A stretch of 64,000 nt of DNA, taken from NCBI GenBank assembly GCA_946480785.1, contig CAMLLD010000001.1:124001-188000 (forward strand), read 5' to 3'. Shown one piece after another: positions 9,317-19,015 of this stretch. Each line of letters begins with the position of its first letter. The first letter of the stretch is position 1. This DNA comes from an uncultured Blastocatellia bacterium. Its GTDB lineage: Bacteria; Acidobacteriota; Blastocatellia; Pyrinomonadales; Pyrinomonadaceae. Under the pieces are notes generated by a model. That model was given only the letters and a program-made list of their open reading frames with translations. It made no database searches and was not told the origin of the DNA. A program made the translations under genes and the position numbers.

Positions 9317-10270
9317 CTAACGAGGTACTTCCGCTGAGCCGAGTATGTCCGTGATCACCGTGTCCGGCGTCACTCCGTCGAGCTCCGCTTCGGCCCGAAG
9401 AGTCAGGCGATGACGCAGCACCGGCAACGAAACATCGCGCACATCATCAGGCGTAACGAAGTCTCGACCGCGAATCGCCGCGAGTGCTTTCGAGCATAAA
9501 AGCAACGCGACCGAAGCGCGCGGACTCGCGCCGTAGTGAACGAATGGATGTGTGCGTGTACGCCGCACCAGATCGACGGCGTAGTACTGCACGCCCGGCT
9601 CCATCCGAGAACGCGCAACTTCCGCACGACATTGCGTAATCGCATTCGGATCGCTCAACGGTTGAATGTCGACCTGATCGAGACGCTTCGCATTGAACCC
9701 GTTGTCCCAACGAGCGAGCACCTCGCGTTCAGCATCTTCGGACGGGTAATCCAAAAGTATCTTCAACTGGAAACGATCGAGCTGCGCTTCGGGCAAAGGA
9801 TACGTTCCTTCGTACTCGATCGGGTTCTCAGTCGCGAGCACAGTGAAGATCGCCGGCAGCGCATACGCATCGCCGTCGATCGTGACCTGGCGTTCTTCCA
9901 TCGCTTCGAGTAACGCCGCCTGCGTCTTCGGCGGCGTGCGATTGATCTCATCGGCGAGCAGGATGTCGGTGAAGATTGGGCCACGCCGCAGATTGAAGGC
10001 GGAGGTCGCGATGTTGAAAACGTTCGTGCCCGTGATGTCTGACGGCATCAGGTCGGGTGTGAACTGGATTCGACTAAAGCTCGCATTGATGATCCGCGAG
10101 AGCGTTTTGACGGTGAGTGTCTTCGCGGTGCCCGGCACGCCTTCAACGAGGGCGTGTCCTTCGGCGAGTAACGCGATCAGGATCTGCTCGATCGGATCGT
10201 CCTGACCGACGATGACTTTGTGCAACTCATTTTTTATGTGGGCAACAGTTGAGGAGACCAGTTCGAACAT
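9317..10270 (-). CDS. MoxR-family AAA+ ATPase
   Basis: This 317-residue protein shows Walker A GVPGTAKT (residues 44-51), Walker [10 protein letters not shown] (103-111), the MoxR stretch [15 protein letters not shown] after it, sensor 1 in [24 protein letters not shown], and a C-terminal helical lid with [11 protein letters not shown]. All core ATPase residues are intact. MoxR ATPases act as cytoplasmic chaperone-like remodelers, often for vWA-domain proteins such as DUF58. It is the last gene of a leftward operon after DUF4350 (24-bp gap) and DUF4129. The expected DUF58 partner is not adjacent but lies downstream at 2.9-4.2 kb. ATG at 10270. Confidence 0.93.
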   Translation of the reverse strand: MFELVSSTVAHIKNELHKVIVGQDDPIEQILIALLAEGHALVEGVPGTAKTLTVKTLSRIINASFSRIQFTPDLMPSDITGTNVFNIATSAFNLRRGPIFTDILLADEINRTPPKTQAALLEAMEERQVTIDGDAYALPAIFTVLATENPIEYEGTYPLPEAQLDRFQLKILLDYPSEDAEREVLARWDNGFNAKRLDQVDIQPLSDPNAITQCRAEVARSRMEPGVQYYAVDLVRRTRTHPFVHYGASPRASVALLLCSKALAAIRGRDFVTPDDVRDVSLPVLRHRLTLRAEAELDGVTPDTVITDILGSAEVPR

Positions 10271-10294
10271 TCGTTGGTAGTTGACCTCGTTTCG

Positions 10295-11689
10295 TCAGAT
10301 GTTCTCGGCGGCTTGCCGCGCGTCGCGCGCACGCATCCGCAAGCCAAGTTTCTTTTCCAACTCGCGCAATCGCTTGACGAGATCCACTGCTTGTCGCCAG
10401 TTGATCGGTTCGCCATTGATTACGTCTTCGCATTGTCGCATTAAAGTTTCGAGTTGCTGCGCTTCGACTTTCGAACGCGCCGCGATGCGCGCGGCGATTT
10501 CAGAACGCGAGCTGTTGTAAGTAACGCCGGCATAGCGCGCGAGCACGCGACGCGTTCGCGCGTAAACGTTTTCAATCGCCAGATCGAACGCGCGCGAACG
10601 TTCCTGCAGCTCGGCCATCGAGGCGACAAATTCGAGACTCGAACGTCGATCGACTTGCGCCAGCGGCAACGGGCGTGCGAAGCGCCGCGCGTTGGTCCAA
10701 AGAATCAATAACACGACGAGCAGGAGTTGCGCGCCGATCGCCAACACCGGCGTGCCCGCGAAATAAACCGCAAAGGCGTTGCCGCTGGCGCCGTGGCCCT
10801 GGTGATATTCGTCAAAGGCGATCAGGCCGTCATGCGCAGTAACAGCATTGATCGCGAGCTGCAGATTGTCGTCGCTGCGAATGCCGCGGTTCGTGACGAC
10901 GTATGGATCGCTGAGTACGATGACGCGACCGTCGCCGTAAGCGTAGTCGACGAGTAAAGCGCCGTTCTTATCGGCGACATGTATCACGGGAGCAGTTGAG
11001 ACAGCTTTTTCGTGGGACACTGCCACGGGCGGTAAAGGATTTTCATCAGGCTCGTCGTCATCGTCGTCACGCCTGCTTCTCTCTCCGGGCAGCGAGTGCG
11101 GTGACGGCGTCGGCTTCGGCGCAGGCACGACCGACAATCGTCCGGCAAACCGCGACGGCATTACAGAGTCAACCTTGCGCGTCAGCCACGTCGGTTGGAC
11201 CGGCTTGAATGCCGCGACGTCCTTCGTCATCGCGCTTGCATCACCAGGATCGATATCGAGCGGCGGGAAGTCGAGCGATCTCGAGTAGATGGCCCAATCA
11301 CCACCCTTCGGCAACATTCGCGCTGTCGGCTCGCGATCGATCAGCAAAAGGCAGCCGCCGTTGGCAATCCACTGGTGCAACGCGGTGATCTGTTCCTGAC
11401 TGAATGGCAATCGCGTACTGCCGATGATCACAAACGTCGACACGTGCTCGCCGGCCTTGCTCAAAAGTTTTTCCGGCGCTTCACGCCAGCGCATCACCTT
11501 GTAACCGGACTCACTCAGGAAATCGTGAAACGCGCGTGCGCCCGTTGGACCTGAATGATAGGTCGAACGATTGGGCATCAACTCCGAATCCGGTAGCTTT
11601 TCCTGTTGGACGTAAGTGACCGTGTTGATAATGATGAGCGCGCCGACGATCACGACGAAAGTGAGAATGATTGTGAGTCGCTGGCGCAT
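10295..11689 (-). CDS. DUF4350 domain-containing membrane protein
   Basis: The 464-residue protein has an N-terminal membrane anchor (residues about 6-25), an extracytoplasmic domain whose segments TGARAFHDFLSESGYKVMRW and GCLLLIDREPTA match the GATase1-like DUF4350 fold, a low-complexity charged linker (around 210-225, with a run of aspartates), and a second transmembrane segment around residues 327-345 followed by a cytoplasmic helical tail. DUF4350 genes typically accompany DUF4129 and MoxR; no enzymatic role is known. Its start codon overlaps the DUF4129 stop by one base (11689), so the two are translationally coupled. Confidence 0.83.
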   Translation of the reverse strand: MRQRLTIILTFVVIVGALIIINTVTYVQQEKLPDSELMPNRSTYHSGPTGARAFHDFLSESGYKVMRWREAPEKLLSKAGEHVSTFVIIGSTRLPFSQEQITALHQWIANGGCLLLIDREPTARMLPKGGDWAIYSRSLDFPPLDIDPGDASAMTKDVAAFKPVQPTWLTRKVDSVMPSRFAGRLSVVPAPKPTPSPHSLPGERSRRDDDDDEPDENPLPPVAVSHEKAVSTAPVIHVADKNGALLVDYAYGDGRVIVLSDPYVVTNRGIRSDDNLQLAINAVTAHDGLIAFDEYHQGHGASGNAFAVYFAGTPVLAIGAQLLLVVLLILWTNARRFARPLPLAQVDRRSSLEFVASMAELQERSRAFDLAIENVYARTRRVLARYAGVTYNSSRSEIAARIAARSKVEAQQLETLMRQCEDVINGEPINWRQAVDLVKRLRELEKKLGLRMRARDARQAAENI

Positions 11690-12753
11690 CAGTTTTGTGT
11701 TTGCAGGGCCGAGTGATAAGCAGAGCGGAAAGTTTGCCAGTCGTTATCACTCGCTTCGACTAATCCATACCAGTGTCGCTCGAAACTCTCCGTCAGTCCG
11801 CGCATGTTCTGGTGCAGCGGCGGAAGATTGCGCACGGAGTTCAGATAATCACGGTTCGTCTTGTGCTGCGCGAGCGCGATCACTTTGCGATCGCCAAGCT
11901 CGACCAGCAGTGCGATGTACGCCTTGCGAATCGCGCTGCGGATCTCGCCGCGACGCGCGAGCGCTTCGGCTTCGGAAAGCAAATCACCCGAGGTCTCTTC
12001 CGGTTCCAATCGTTCGCCAAGCACGATGCGCGGCTCACGTTTCTTCGGAGCACGGCGGCGTCGCTTGGGCTTGAAACGCGCGAACAGGATCTTCCCGACG
12101 TAAAACAGGACCGCCAACGCAACGAGCACCACTAATAGCTGCGCTATCAAACTGAGCCACGGCGAACTGCCTGGTTGGATCCGCATTCCCTTCGGCATGA
12201 ATTGTTGGAGCCAACGAATGAAGTCCATTATCAACCGGCCCAGCGCGCTCGATCCTTTCGCTTCGCTGGCGTATTCCGGCCGCGCCAGAATGCTTTCGAG
12301 TTTCTCTTTCGTTTGCGACTTGTCGCTCTGTGGTGTTGTTGGCGTCTCTCCGGGACCGACTCGCTCTTCGACGGCCTTCAACCGCTCGATGACTTGCTTG
12401 AGTCTTGTTTCTCTTTGTTCGAGAGTAGAAGCGCTCTTGAGCTGTTTCAGTTCTTCGTGCAACCACGAGTTGTCGACGTCGCAAACTCCTTCGCTCGTCT
12501 GCACTGATTGATGTTCGGGCAGTGCTTCATCCACGCCGGCGAGCGTTTGGTCCAAGCGGTGTTCGTAGGTGGTGGAAGTTTCGCCTTCGTCGAACTGCCG
12601 CAGCGTGTCGAGCGCGGTGACGGCGCGTTGCACATTATTGTGGTAGTCGGCAGCCGGAATCGTATCCGCGCTTGCCGTGATGGGAACAAGCAGGAGTAAC
12701 GCGAATAACGACCAACACAGGTGATGAGTTGTTCGGTTGTGGCGCTGAGGCAT
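11689..12753 (-). CDS. DUF4129 domain-containing membrane protein
   Basis: The protein of about 354 residues has an N-terminal signal or anchor (LCWSLFALLLLVPITASA), an extracytoplasmic helical domain with charged segments, a transmembrane helix around residues 205-225 (LIAQLLVVLVALAVLFYVG), an Arg/Lys-rich stretch and a cytoplasmic C-terminal DUF4129 motif (RSAIRKAYIALLVELGDR, then HKTNRDYL). DUF4129 is a standard companion of MoxR and DUF4350 in envelope clusters. I prefer the ATG at 12753; a TTG at 12765 would overlap the preceding stop codon and add four residues, so the start remains uncertain. Confidence 0.8.
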   Translation of the reverse strand: MPQRHNRTTHHLCWSLFALLLLVPITASADTIPAADYHNNVQRAVTALDTLRQFDEGETSTTYEHRLDQTLAGVDEALPEHQSVQTSEGVCDVDNSWLHEELKQLKSASTLEQRETRLKQVIERLKAVEERVGPGETPTTPQSDKSQTKEKLESILARPEYASEAKGSSALGRLIMDFIRWLQQFMPKGMRIQPGSSPWLSLIAQLLVVLVALAVLFYVGKILFARFKPKRRRRAPKKREPRIVLGERLEPEETSGDLLSEAEALARRGEIRSAIRKAYIALLVELGDRKVIALAQHKTNRDYLNSVRNLPPLHQNMRGLTESFERHWYGLVEASDNDWQTFRSAYHSALQTQN

Positions 12754-12761
12754 CACTGCGA

Positions 12762-13841
12762 TCAAGTGAGATTCAGAATACTCGAAGACCGCGGCGCGGG
12801 CGGCGCCGGTGGCGGCTCCTTACCGGAAATCGATGAGAGCGCTGTTCCCAATGGTGATGAAACGTTCACGTCCGGCAACTCGCCGAGTTGTCGCGCGGCC
12901 ATCAGCTCGATGTCGTAACCTTCGTGGCGCACGCGCTCGTCAACATAAAGTAACGACAAACCGAGCATCCACACCGGCGTCAACAGAATCGTGCTCAACG
13001 GTCCCAGCACACTATAAGCAATCGAATACCACACGGGCCACTGAGTTGCGTCCCACGGGCTAATCCCGCTGAGATAACCGTACCAGCCAAGCGGCAGCAA
13101 CAGAATCATCATCGCCGAATAAGTGGCGAAGCCCGTAAACAACGTCATCGCCATCAGCCGCCGCACGTTGCCGCGCGCCAGCGAAAAGCTGCGACTGAAC
13201 GCTTCGAACACGCCCTTGCCTTCCACCAGCATCACCTGCGGCACGTAAGCGACGCGTCCCACAATGAAAAAGAACACCCACATTCCCACAGCGATCGTCA
13301 CCAGCAGCAGGACAGTCATCACGACGAGTGTCAGCCAGGGACTGACGAGGGCGGTAACAAATAGCGCCGCGGCCAGCACGATAAACAGAATGTACCAAAC
13401 CACGCTCACTACACTCGCCGAGATCCACATCCAGACAAACACGACCAACGACGCGGCGAGCAGTCCCCAGAAGCGCGCACGCACCGCAATGTACGTGGCG
13501 CGAGCGGTGACGGGTTCGTTGTGCAGCAGATGGGCCACGAGCGTGCGGGTCGCGCCTCCCATCACTACGATCGTGAACAAGTAGCCACCCACGATCACAA
13601 CGAACGAGATGATACTGGCGAGTATGGAAAAGAGTAACGTGTTGGTGTCTGAGGTATTGACTACTCGCCGGATCGCGATGCCGAAAACGATCCAACCGGC
13701 GGACGCGATGATCACCGGAGGCGCAGCCGTTCTGATCAGCACAAACAGATGACGGCGATACAGCCTCACGGCGCGGTCGATCAGATCGCCGGCCCCGAGA
13801 GGCGCGAGGGAAAGCTGGTTTGGTGAGAGCGCGGCTGACAT
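12762..13841 (-). CDS. Multi-span membrane protein of unknown function
   Basis: From the ATG at 13841 the product is 359 residues. A soluble start (LSLAPLGAGDLIDRAVRLYRRH) precedes about six hydrophobic segments (about residues 30-55, 70-95, 115-140, 145-180, 210-235 and 265-300). The opening motif, an acidic residue before an amphipathic helix with RxYRRH, resembles membrane proteins with a glycerophosphoryl diester phosphodiesterase-type membrane domain, but no catalytic residues are visible. Its ATG overlaps the upstream stop by one base (TAATG), which shows coupling to the secreted protein gene. It probably forms part of the MoxR/DUF4129 envelope complex by context only. The longer frame to 13910 lies inside the upstream gene and is unlikely. 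Confidence 0.7.
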   Translation of the reverse strand: MSAALSPNQLSLAPLGAGDLIDRAVRLYRRHLFVLIRTAAPPVIIASAGWIVFGIAIRRVVNTSDTNTLLFSILASIISFVVIVGGYLFTIVVMGGATRTLVAHLLHNEPVTARATYIAVRARFWGLLAASLVVFVWMWISASVVSVVWYILFIVLAAALFVTALVSPWLTLVVMTVLLLVTIAVGMWVFFFIVGRVAYVPQVMLVEGKGVFEAFSRSFSLARGNVRRLMAMTLFTGFATYSAMMILLLPLGWYGYLSGISPWDATQWPVWYSIAYSVLGPLSTILLTPVWMLGLSLLYVDERVRHEGYDIELMAARQLGELPDVNVSSPLGTALSSISGKEPPPAPPAPRSSSILNLT

Positions 13842-14725
13842 TACTGCTGCATAAACTCTGCCGGATTCAGCGGCGCATTGAAGGCAAAGGTAGTCAGGTT
13901 CAACACCCAATCCACCATCGCGGGCCTGACCTCTGATTGAATCGAAAGGTGAAACGTATAAGTGTGTGGCAGATTCAAACCGGCTTCCGATTTGAAATCC
14001 GCAAACTCTTCATAAGCGTCGATACGCGCGGCCGAAGCCTGTTGTTGCTGCTCGGGTGGCAAGTCTGGTCCACCACCGACGATTCTGCGTTGCTCGGACG
14101 CGTAGATCGTGCGTGAATACTCAGTGCGGACGTGGCGAAAAGTCTCCGGTTCGAAGAAGAGAGTTATCTTCAAGTCCGAGCCCTTGCGCGGCGTGTACTT
14201 GAGCGCGTGCAGTTGGCGATCGCCAACCTTCTTCAATCCCGCATACTCGAGCTTCGGATTCTTGTCAGCGAGATTCAAGAGCGGCCACGACTCAGACAAC
14301 GTTCCGCCCATGAGTCCTTCTTTAAAAAGCGCGTCGTTCGTGAGAAAGAACTGGGCCAGGCACGTGCGCGAACCAGGCTTGAATTGACTCGCCGTAAACT
14401 TCTTCCCGTCGTACACCAGCGACTCGAACGGATACGCGGGCGTGTTGAACTTGAGATTGATCGCGTTCATCGGCCCTTGCGAACCGAGCGCGACTTCACC
14501 ATCTACCTGACCTTCACCGCAGAGTTTCACCGTGATCTGGGCACTGCCCTTGATGAGCGTGCCGCGCGAACGAGCCCGCGCTTCGGCAGTACCGATCGAG
14601 TCGAGATGTTTGGCAACGAGATCGGCCGGCGCGATCTTGTCATCCGCAGGTCGCGCTTGCAGTCCGGCGGCAACGATTCCGATGAACAACAGAAGAAGCA
14701 GACGCCGCATGCGGGAGTTGGTCAT
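13841..14725 (-). CDS. Secreted protein, LolA-like beta fold suspected
   Basis: The 294-residue product starts with a signal peptide (MRRLLLLLFIGIVAAGLQA) and then a beta-rich domain with alternating strands such as LVYDGKKFTASQF and LHALKYTPRKGSDLKITLFFEP. Strand pattern and length recall the LolA/outer-membrane lipoprotein sorting fold, but no diagnostic motif is present, so the assignment is tentative. A GGAGGAG ribosome-binding site at 14731-14737 supports the ATG at 14725. It is the first gene of the five-gene leftward operon ending with MoxR, so the operon promoter should lie in the short region 14726-14844. Confidence 0.65.
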   Translation of the reverse strand: MTNSRMRRLLLLLFIGIVAAGLQARPADDKIAPADLVAKHLDSIGTAEARARSRGTLIKGSAQITVKLCGEGQVDGEVALGSQGPMNAINLKFNTPAYPFESLVYDGKKFTASQFKPGSRTCLAQFFLTNDALFKEGLMGGTLSESWPLLNLADKNPKLEYAGLKKVGDRQLHALKYTPRKGSDLKITLFFEPETFRHVRTEYSRTIYASEQRRIVGGGPDLPPEQQQQASAARIDAYEEFADFKSEAGLNLPHTYTFHLSIQSEVRPAMVDWVLNLTTFAFNAPLNPAEFMQQ

Positions 14726-14844
14726 GACTGTCTCCTCCGGGTAGGGGATTCACAGAACGTGCAGGCGCACAATACCGCAGCAACGCTCTTTATGAAAGGA
14801 CGATTTGTTCGCCGTGGTTTTTGCAGGGAGAGTTGGGAAAGTAG

Positions 14845-14876
14845 AAAAGGCCGGCGATCTTGTGAGATCGCCGGCC
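14845..14876 (-). terminator. Intrinsic terminator after the second Oar-like receptor
   Basis: A 12-bp perfect stem (arms 14865-14876 and 14849-14860, GGCCGGCGATCT paired across a 4-nt loop) is followed leftward by TTTT (14848-14845). It begins 14 bases past the stop of the receptor gene. The stem is long and GC-rich; the T-run is short, so efficiency may be moderate. Confidence 0.8.
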
Positions 14877-14890
14877 TGTGAATGGCAACG

Positions 14891-17800
14891 TTAGAACGTG
14901 AACTTCCAGGCAAGCTGGAGAATTCGCTGATCGAACGTTGAGTTGATCTTGCCGAAGTCGGTGTCGTCGATACTGAGCGTCGCCGGCACCGAGAAGTTGG
15001 TGTGGTTGAATACGTTGAAAGCTTCAAGACGCAACTCCATACCGAGCCGCTCCTTGAACTTGAAACGCTTGATGAGCGCTGTATCTACGTTCCAGTAACC
15101 TGGACCATCAACCGGCGTCAGGCTCAAATGACCGACGTCGCCTGCCGGCGGATGCGTAAAGAACGACGGATTGGCGCGGCCATCAGTACCGATCAGTTTC
15201 GGATCGACAACCAACGGCAGTCCCGTCTTCGGATCGAAGAACAACCCGACCGCATTCTGAAGTTCAGCAAGCGTCAACGTCGTGTTCGGCGTGTTGTTTC
15301 CTGAACGAGCAGCACGATTGAGCGTGCCGCGTCCGGAGAGGAAGGAGATCGGGCGGCCGGTCCTGAACTGAGCGATGCCGCTGATATTCCATCCACCCAG
15401 AATCTTGCCGCTTAATCCACCACCGGTGAACCAGTGTTTGCCTGGACCAAAGGGAAGCTCATAAAGGAAGTTTGCCTTGAGAACGTGATGCACGTCCTGA
15501 CCAAGGCGCTTCTTCTCGAGCGTGTCACCAACCGTATTGTCCAGATACGGCAGGAACTCGGCCTGGGCCTGTTCGGCGTTGGTGAAAGCCTTACTCCACG
15601 TGTAGTTGACCTGGTAGTAGTAACCACCCGAAAACCGTCTGCGGATTTCAGCTTGCAAGCCGTGATAGTTGGACCAACCGGAGCTGCCGATGTAGTCAGT
15701 CACAAAGGCGTTGGGATTGTTCGGCAGGAAGAAGCTCGGGCAGAGCGTACGCGCCCCACCACTTGCCGGCTGTACGCATGGCTGCGTGGTGATGAGGAAC
15801 GTGTTGCGTTGCGAAACGTAGTTCGATACGAGTTCTCCGACTTGACCGGTACTGATCAAGTTTCGGATTGTGGCATCCGTGAGATTTCCGCCGCCGCCCA
15901 ATCGGGGGAAGATCGTCAGCACCTGACAACCGGTGGACGCCGCTTGCGCTGCCGTACACGCAGGGTTACCAAACTTCGCCAGGTTCGACTGGGCCCGCAG
16001 GAAGTCTGCGAGGAAGCCGTTCTGGAAGATCATCACCTGATTGGTGTCGAGGCCGCGAGTCAATTGAACGCCGCGATTGCCGACGTAACCAACTGAAAGC
16101 GCCGTGTCTTTCCAAATCTCACGTTCAATACCGAAGTTCCACTGCTCGGCGTATGGAGTCTTCAGGTTATATTCCGTCGTGAAGATCGTCGGCGTCTGCG
16201 ACAGTGTCAGTTGATCGAGTAACGTACGTGGCACCTTGAACGCCGGAACCGCCGGAGCGACGAATGGCACACAAACGACCGGTGTTCCGGTGCAGTTTGT
16301 GATTCCGCCGCTGACCGTTCCATTCAACGTCGAAACGGTTGCCGTTGACTGCAATCCGGCGTTACCACCGACCGCAGAGTTGTTGAGCACGGTGGCGTTG
16401 TTGTCGATGGCGTAAGCGATGGAGAAACCGCCGCGTACGGACGTCTTTCCATCCTTGAACGGATCCCACGCAAAGCTGAAGTTGGGAGCCCAGTTATTCA
16501 GGTCACGCGCCAGGAAGTCGCGGCCGGTTCCTTTGCCAGCGAAGTCGAGTACCGCGAGTGGGTCGTTGAGCGCATTCAACGAGATATCCTTGGGCATTAA
16601 TCCCAAACCATTTCTTTCGGTCAGCGGGCCGATGTACTCCCATCGCAAACCGAAGTTCAATGAAAGATTGGGTTTAATGCGCCACGTATCACTGCCGTAG
16701 AACGCGAGCGTGTTGTAGTCCAGGAAACGCCTCGAACCAACGCCCCGGGTAAATCCGGAATCGCGGTCCGCAACGTTGAAAGTTTCATCTACCCTGTTGA
16801 CTGCACCAGTAAGTAGCCCTAGCAGACTGTTTGCGGTCGTGAACTGGGTATTCGAAATTCCTCCCGGAAAGTTACCTACAGCCAGTGGAGTAACGTTGGT
16901 AGTGGTGTTGAAGCCGACCGTGTATTGCTTCACGATACCGGCATCGTTGAAGTTCAGGATTCTGACGAAGCGAGCGGCCGTGCCGAACCTGAATACGTGG
17001 CTGCCCTTTACCCAAGTAAGGTTGTCAAGCACATCGTAGTTTCTCGGAGCACGACCTTGCTGAAGGAAGTTCTGAATCGGGTTTGTGATCAGCGGAAGAG
17101 AGAGGCGATAGCCTTCATTGAACTTCTCGTTGTTAAAGAAGACCGGCGTGCTTGACGAGAAACCGAAACGAGCTTCGTTAGTGATGTTTGTCGTGAAGTT
17201 GGAGATCCAGGCGATGGCCCAACGCGGACGGGCCGATTGCTGGCCGCCACCCGGCAGACCCGGAAACTGCTCACCGATGTTGTTTAGCTGCACGTCGTTT
17301 GGCAGTTTCGACAAGAAGTGAGAGTACACGCCTTCCACTCGGTTCTTCGAGTTGATGTCGTAGTCGAGACGGAAGCCGATGTTTCTGCCGGTGCTGCCGT
17401 TTGGTGTGTTGAAGCGAAAACCTGCTGTGTTGCGGTTGTCACCGATAGACGTGTTGTTTGACTCAGGCGTCAGCGCCAGCAAGTGCTGAATGCGCGGATC
17501 GATCGATCTGCCGGTGAGCGCCAGAAGATTTATGGTGTTGGGTTGGCCGTTGTCACTGCGGAGGTAAGTAAAGTTACCCGTGCGAGCACCGTTTACGAGC
17601 ACCGTGCGGTTCGGCGTGAAATCCTGTGTCGTATCGGTGAACTCGTAGAAGAAGTAGAAGAAAAGTTTGTTCTTCTGCGTCAGTCGTGGACCACCTTCAC
17701 CAAATCGTGGCAACGCGAATGGGCCACCGACGTTGAAACCATACTGGTGCTGAAGTAGCTTCGGCTTCGGCAGCCGGCTGGCGTTGTTGAAGAAGGTGTT

Positions 17801-18646
17801 GGCGTCAAACTTGTCGTTGCGATAAAAGTCGTAGACCTCGCCGTGGTAGCTCGTGCCGCCGCGGGGAGTAGTGAACTTGACTTGCGAAATGCCGACGCCT
17901 TCATCAGCGCCCGCGTTCTGCGTCGTCAGCGTGAACTCCGCGACCCCGGCAACGGTCGTGGTGTTTGTGGCAAACAGCGCGTCCGTGCGTACGAGGTTGT
18001 CGTTGACTTCGATTCCATCCCAGGTAATGTTTGAGAAGGAACCTCGCAGACCGTTAATTGCTGACGTTCGGATATTGGAGTTGGTATTCACACCCGCCAT
18101 GCCGCCCGCGAGATTGATCGGGTTGCGGCCGTTGAGGGGCAGATCCTGCACCTGGCGGACGTCGATCGTGGTCGAAAGTTTTGCGTCCTCCGAACGGATT
18201 AACGATTGAGCTTCAGTAGCCGTGACCGCGACGGTTTCGGCAACTCCGCCGGGCTCCAGCACGAGGCCGTTTAGCACGACGGGAATATCGACGTGCGCTT
18301 CGATGTTATTCACCTGAAGCTTTTTGAACCCAGTTGCTTCGACGGTGACTATGTATGTGCCCACGCGCACGTCGGTGATCGAAAAAGTACCTTCGTCGCT
18401 GGTCGTGGCAGTCTTTTGATCTTTAGTGGATGCGTCGATCAAGGTGATCTTGGCTCCCGGCACCGTAGCTCCGGCGGTATCTTTCACGACGCCGCTGACG
18501 CGCGTGCTGACCGTTTGAGAAATAGCGACGGAGCACATGCCGAGAACAACAAGGACACTAAAGAGGAGAGTAGGTAGATTCAACGGGCGGGCAGAACGAA
18601 ACACGTCTGCCGCGCCACTGACGAGAATATTCGCAGGACTTCTCAT
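14891..18646 (-). CDS. Oar-like TonB-dependent receptor with carboxypeptidase-regulatory domain (copy 2)
   Basis: This 1,251-residue protein has an extended signal region (residues about 20-45, LLFSVLVVLGMCSVAISQ), a carboxypeptidase-regulatory-like domain (about 50-130, GVVKDTAGATVPGAKITLID), a plug with LPLNGRNPINLAGGMAGV and GIEVNDNLVRTDALF, and a large beta-barrel ending LQLAWKFTF. It is homologous in layout to copy 1 but clearly diverged, so this is an old paralogue and not a recent duplication. AAGGAG precedes the ATG at 18646. The likely role is outer-membrane uptake of an unknown substrate. The gene stands alone, with its own leader and terminator. Confidence 0.87.
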   Translation of the reverse strand: MRSPANILVSGAADVFRSARPLNLPTLLFSVLVVLGMCSVAISQTVSTRVSGVVKDTAGATVPGAKITLIDASTKDQKTATTSDEGTFSITDVRVGTYIVTVEATGFKKLQVNNIEAHVDIPVVLNGLVLEPGGVAETVAVTATEAQSLIRSEDAKLSTTIDVRQVQDLPLNGRNPINLAGGMAGVNTNSNIRTSAINGLRGSFSNITWDGIEVNDNLVRTDALFATNTTTVAGVAEFTLTTQNAGADEGVGISQVKFTTPRGGTSYHGEVYDFYRNDKFDANTFFNNASRLPKPKLLQHQYGFNVGGPFALPRFGEGGPRLTQKNKLFFYFFYEFTDTTQDFTPNRTVLVNGARTGNFTYLRSDNGQPNTINLLALTGRSIDPRIQHLLALTPESNNTSIGDNRNTAGFRFNTPNGSTGRNIGFRLDYDINSKNRVEGVYSHFLSKLPNDVQLNNIGEQFPGLPGGGQQSARPRWAIAWISNFTTNITNEARFGFSSSTPVFFNNEKFNEGYRLSLPLITNPIQNFLQQGRAPRNYDVLDNLTWVKGSHVFRFGTAARFVRILNFNDAGIVKQYTVGFNTTTNVTPLAVGNFPGGISNTQFTTANSLLGLLTGAVNRVDETFNVADRDSGFTRGVGSRRFLDYNTLAFYGSDTWRIKPNLSLNFGLRWEYIGPLTERNGLGLMPKDISLNALNDPLAVLDFAGKGTGRDFLARDLNNWAPNFSFAWDPFKDGKTSVRGGFSIAYAIDNNATVLNNSAVGGNAGLQSTATVSTLNGTVSGGITNCTGTPVVCVPFVAPAVPAFKVPRTLLDQLTLSQTPTIFTTEYNLKTPYAEQWNFGIEREIWKDTALSVGYVGNRGVQLTRGLDTNQVMIFQNGFLADFLRAQSNLAKFGNPACTAAQAASTGCQVLTIFPRLGGGGNLTDATIRNLISTGQVGELVSNYVSQRNTFLITTQPCVQPASGGARTLCPSFFLPNNPNAFVTDYIGSSGWSNYHGLQAEIRRRFSGGYYYQVNYTWSKAFTNAEQAQAEFLPYLDNTVGDTLEKKRLGQDVHHVLKANFLYELPFGPGKHWFTGGGLSGKILGGWNISGIAQFRTGRPISFLSGRGTLNRAARSGNNTPNTTLTLAELQNAVGLFFDPKTGLPLVVDPKLIGTDGRANPSFFTHPPAGDVGHLSLTPVDGPGYWNVDTALIKRFKFKERLGMELRLEAFNVFNHTNFSVPATLSIDDTDFGKINSTFDQRILQLAWKFTF

Positions 18647-19015
18647 TGTCGGCTCCTTCTGTTTTGAACTTGAACCTCCGGACTTGGAGCCTTGGGGGGC
18701 GGCAAGCCGGAAAGTCAGAAACTCTTTACCTAACTAAAGAGGAACTTGGCTGGTTTGATTCAGATCCCACTGTGCAAAGAATCGAAGTGGCTGCGGCAAT
18801 ATGCATGCCGCCAAACTCTCTGCGTGTGTGGCGTTTTTGCCCGAAATTAACCCGACCCCGGCTCCCACGAACTGCCGGAATTGCAGATTTTGGATTTCCT
18901 GTGCAAGAAAATGAATTTGCGAGCGCGCAGAGCTTACCGCTTTCCGCGCTTCAATTCAAATAATTCCGAGCAGCAGAGTGTTTTTGATTGTGCGAAGCGG
19001 ACACTCCGAGCGGGT
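18647..19015. other. Intergenic region between a methyltransferase gene and the second Oar-like receptor
   Basis: These 369 bases hold the leftward leader of the receptor gene. The first bases carry its AAGGAG site, and a stretch of pyrimidine-rich and GC-mixed sequence follows. I see no convincing standard promoter pair, hairpin or small ORF with a ribosome-binding site. The leaders of the two receptor genes share only a short AAGTT(C/A)-AAGGAGC pattern near the start codon. Confidence 0.35.

Noticed and set aside
14132..14881. Rightward ORF of 249 codons opposite the secreted LolA-like protein gene
   Set aside because: It is antisense to a gene with a good ribosome-binding site and signal peptide, and its Arg-rich translation has no domain signature.
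18537..18963. Short rightward ORFs in the leader of the second Oar-like receptor
   Set aside because: They overlap the receptor's signal region or its leader, have no ribosome-binding sites and give Ser/Arg-rich translations with no domain.
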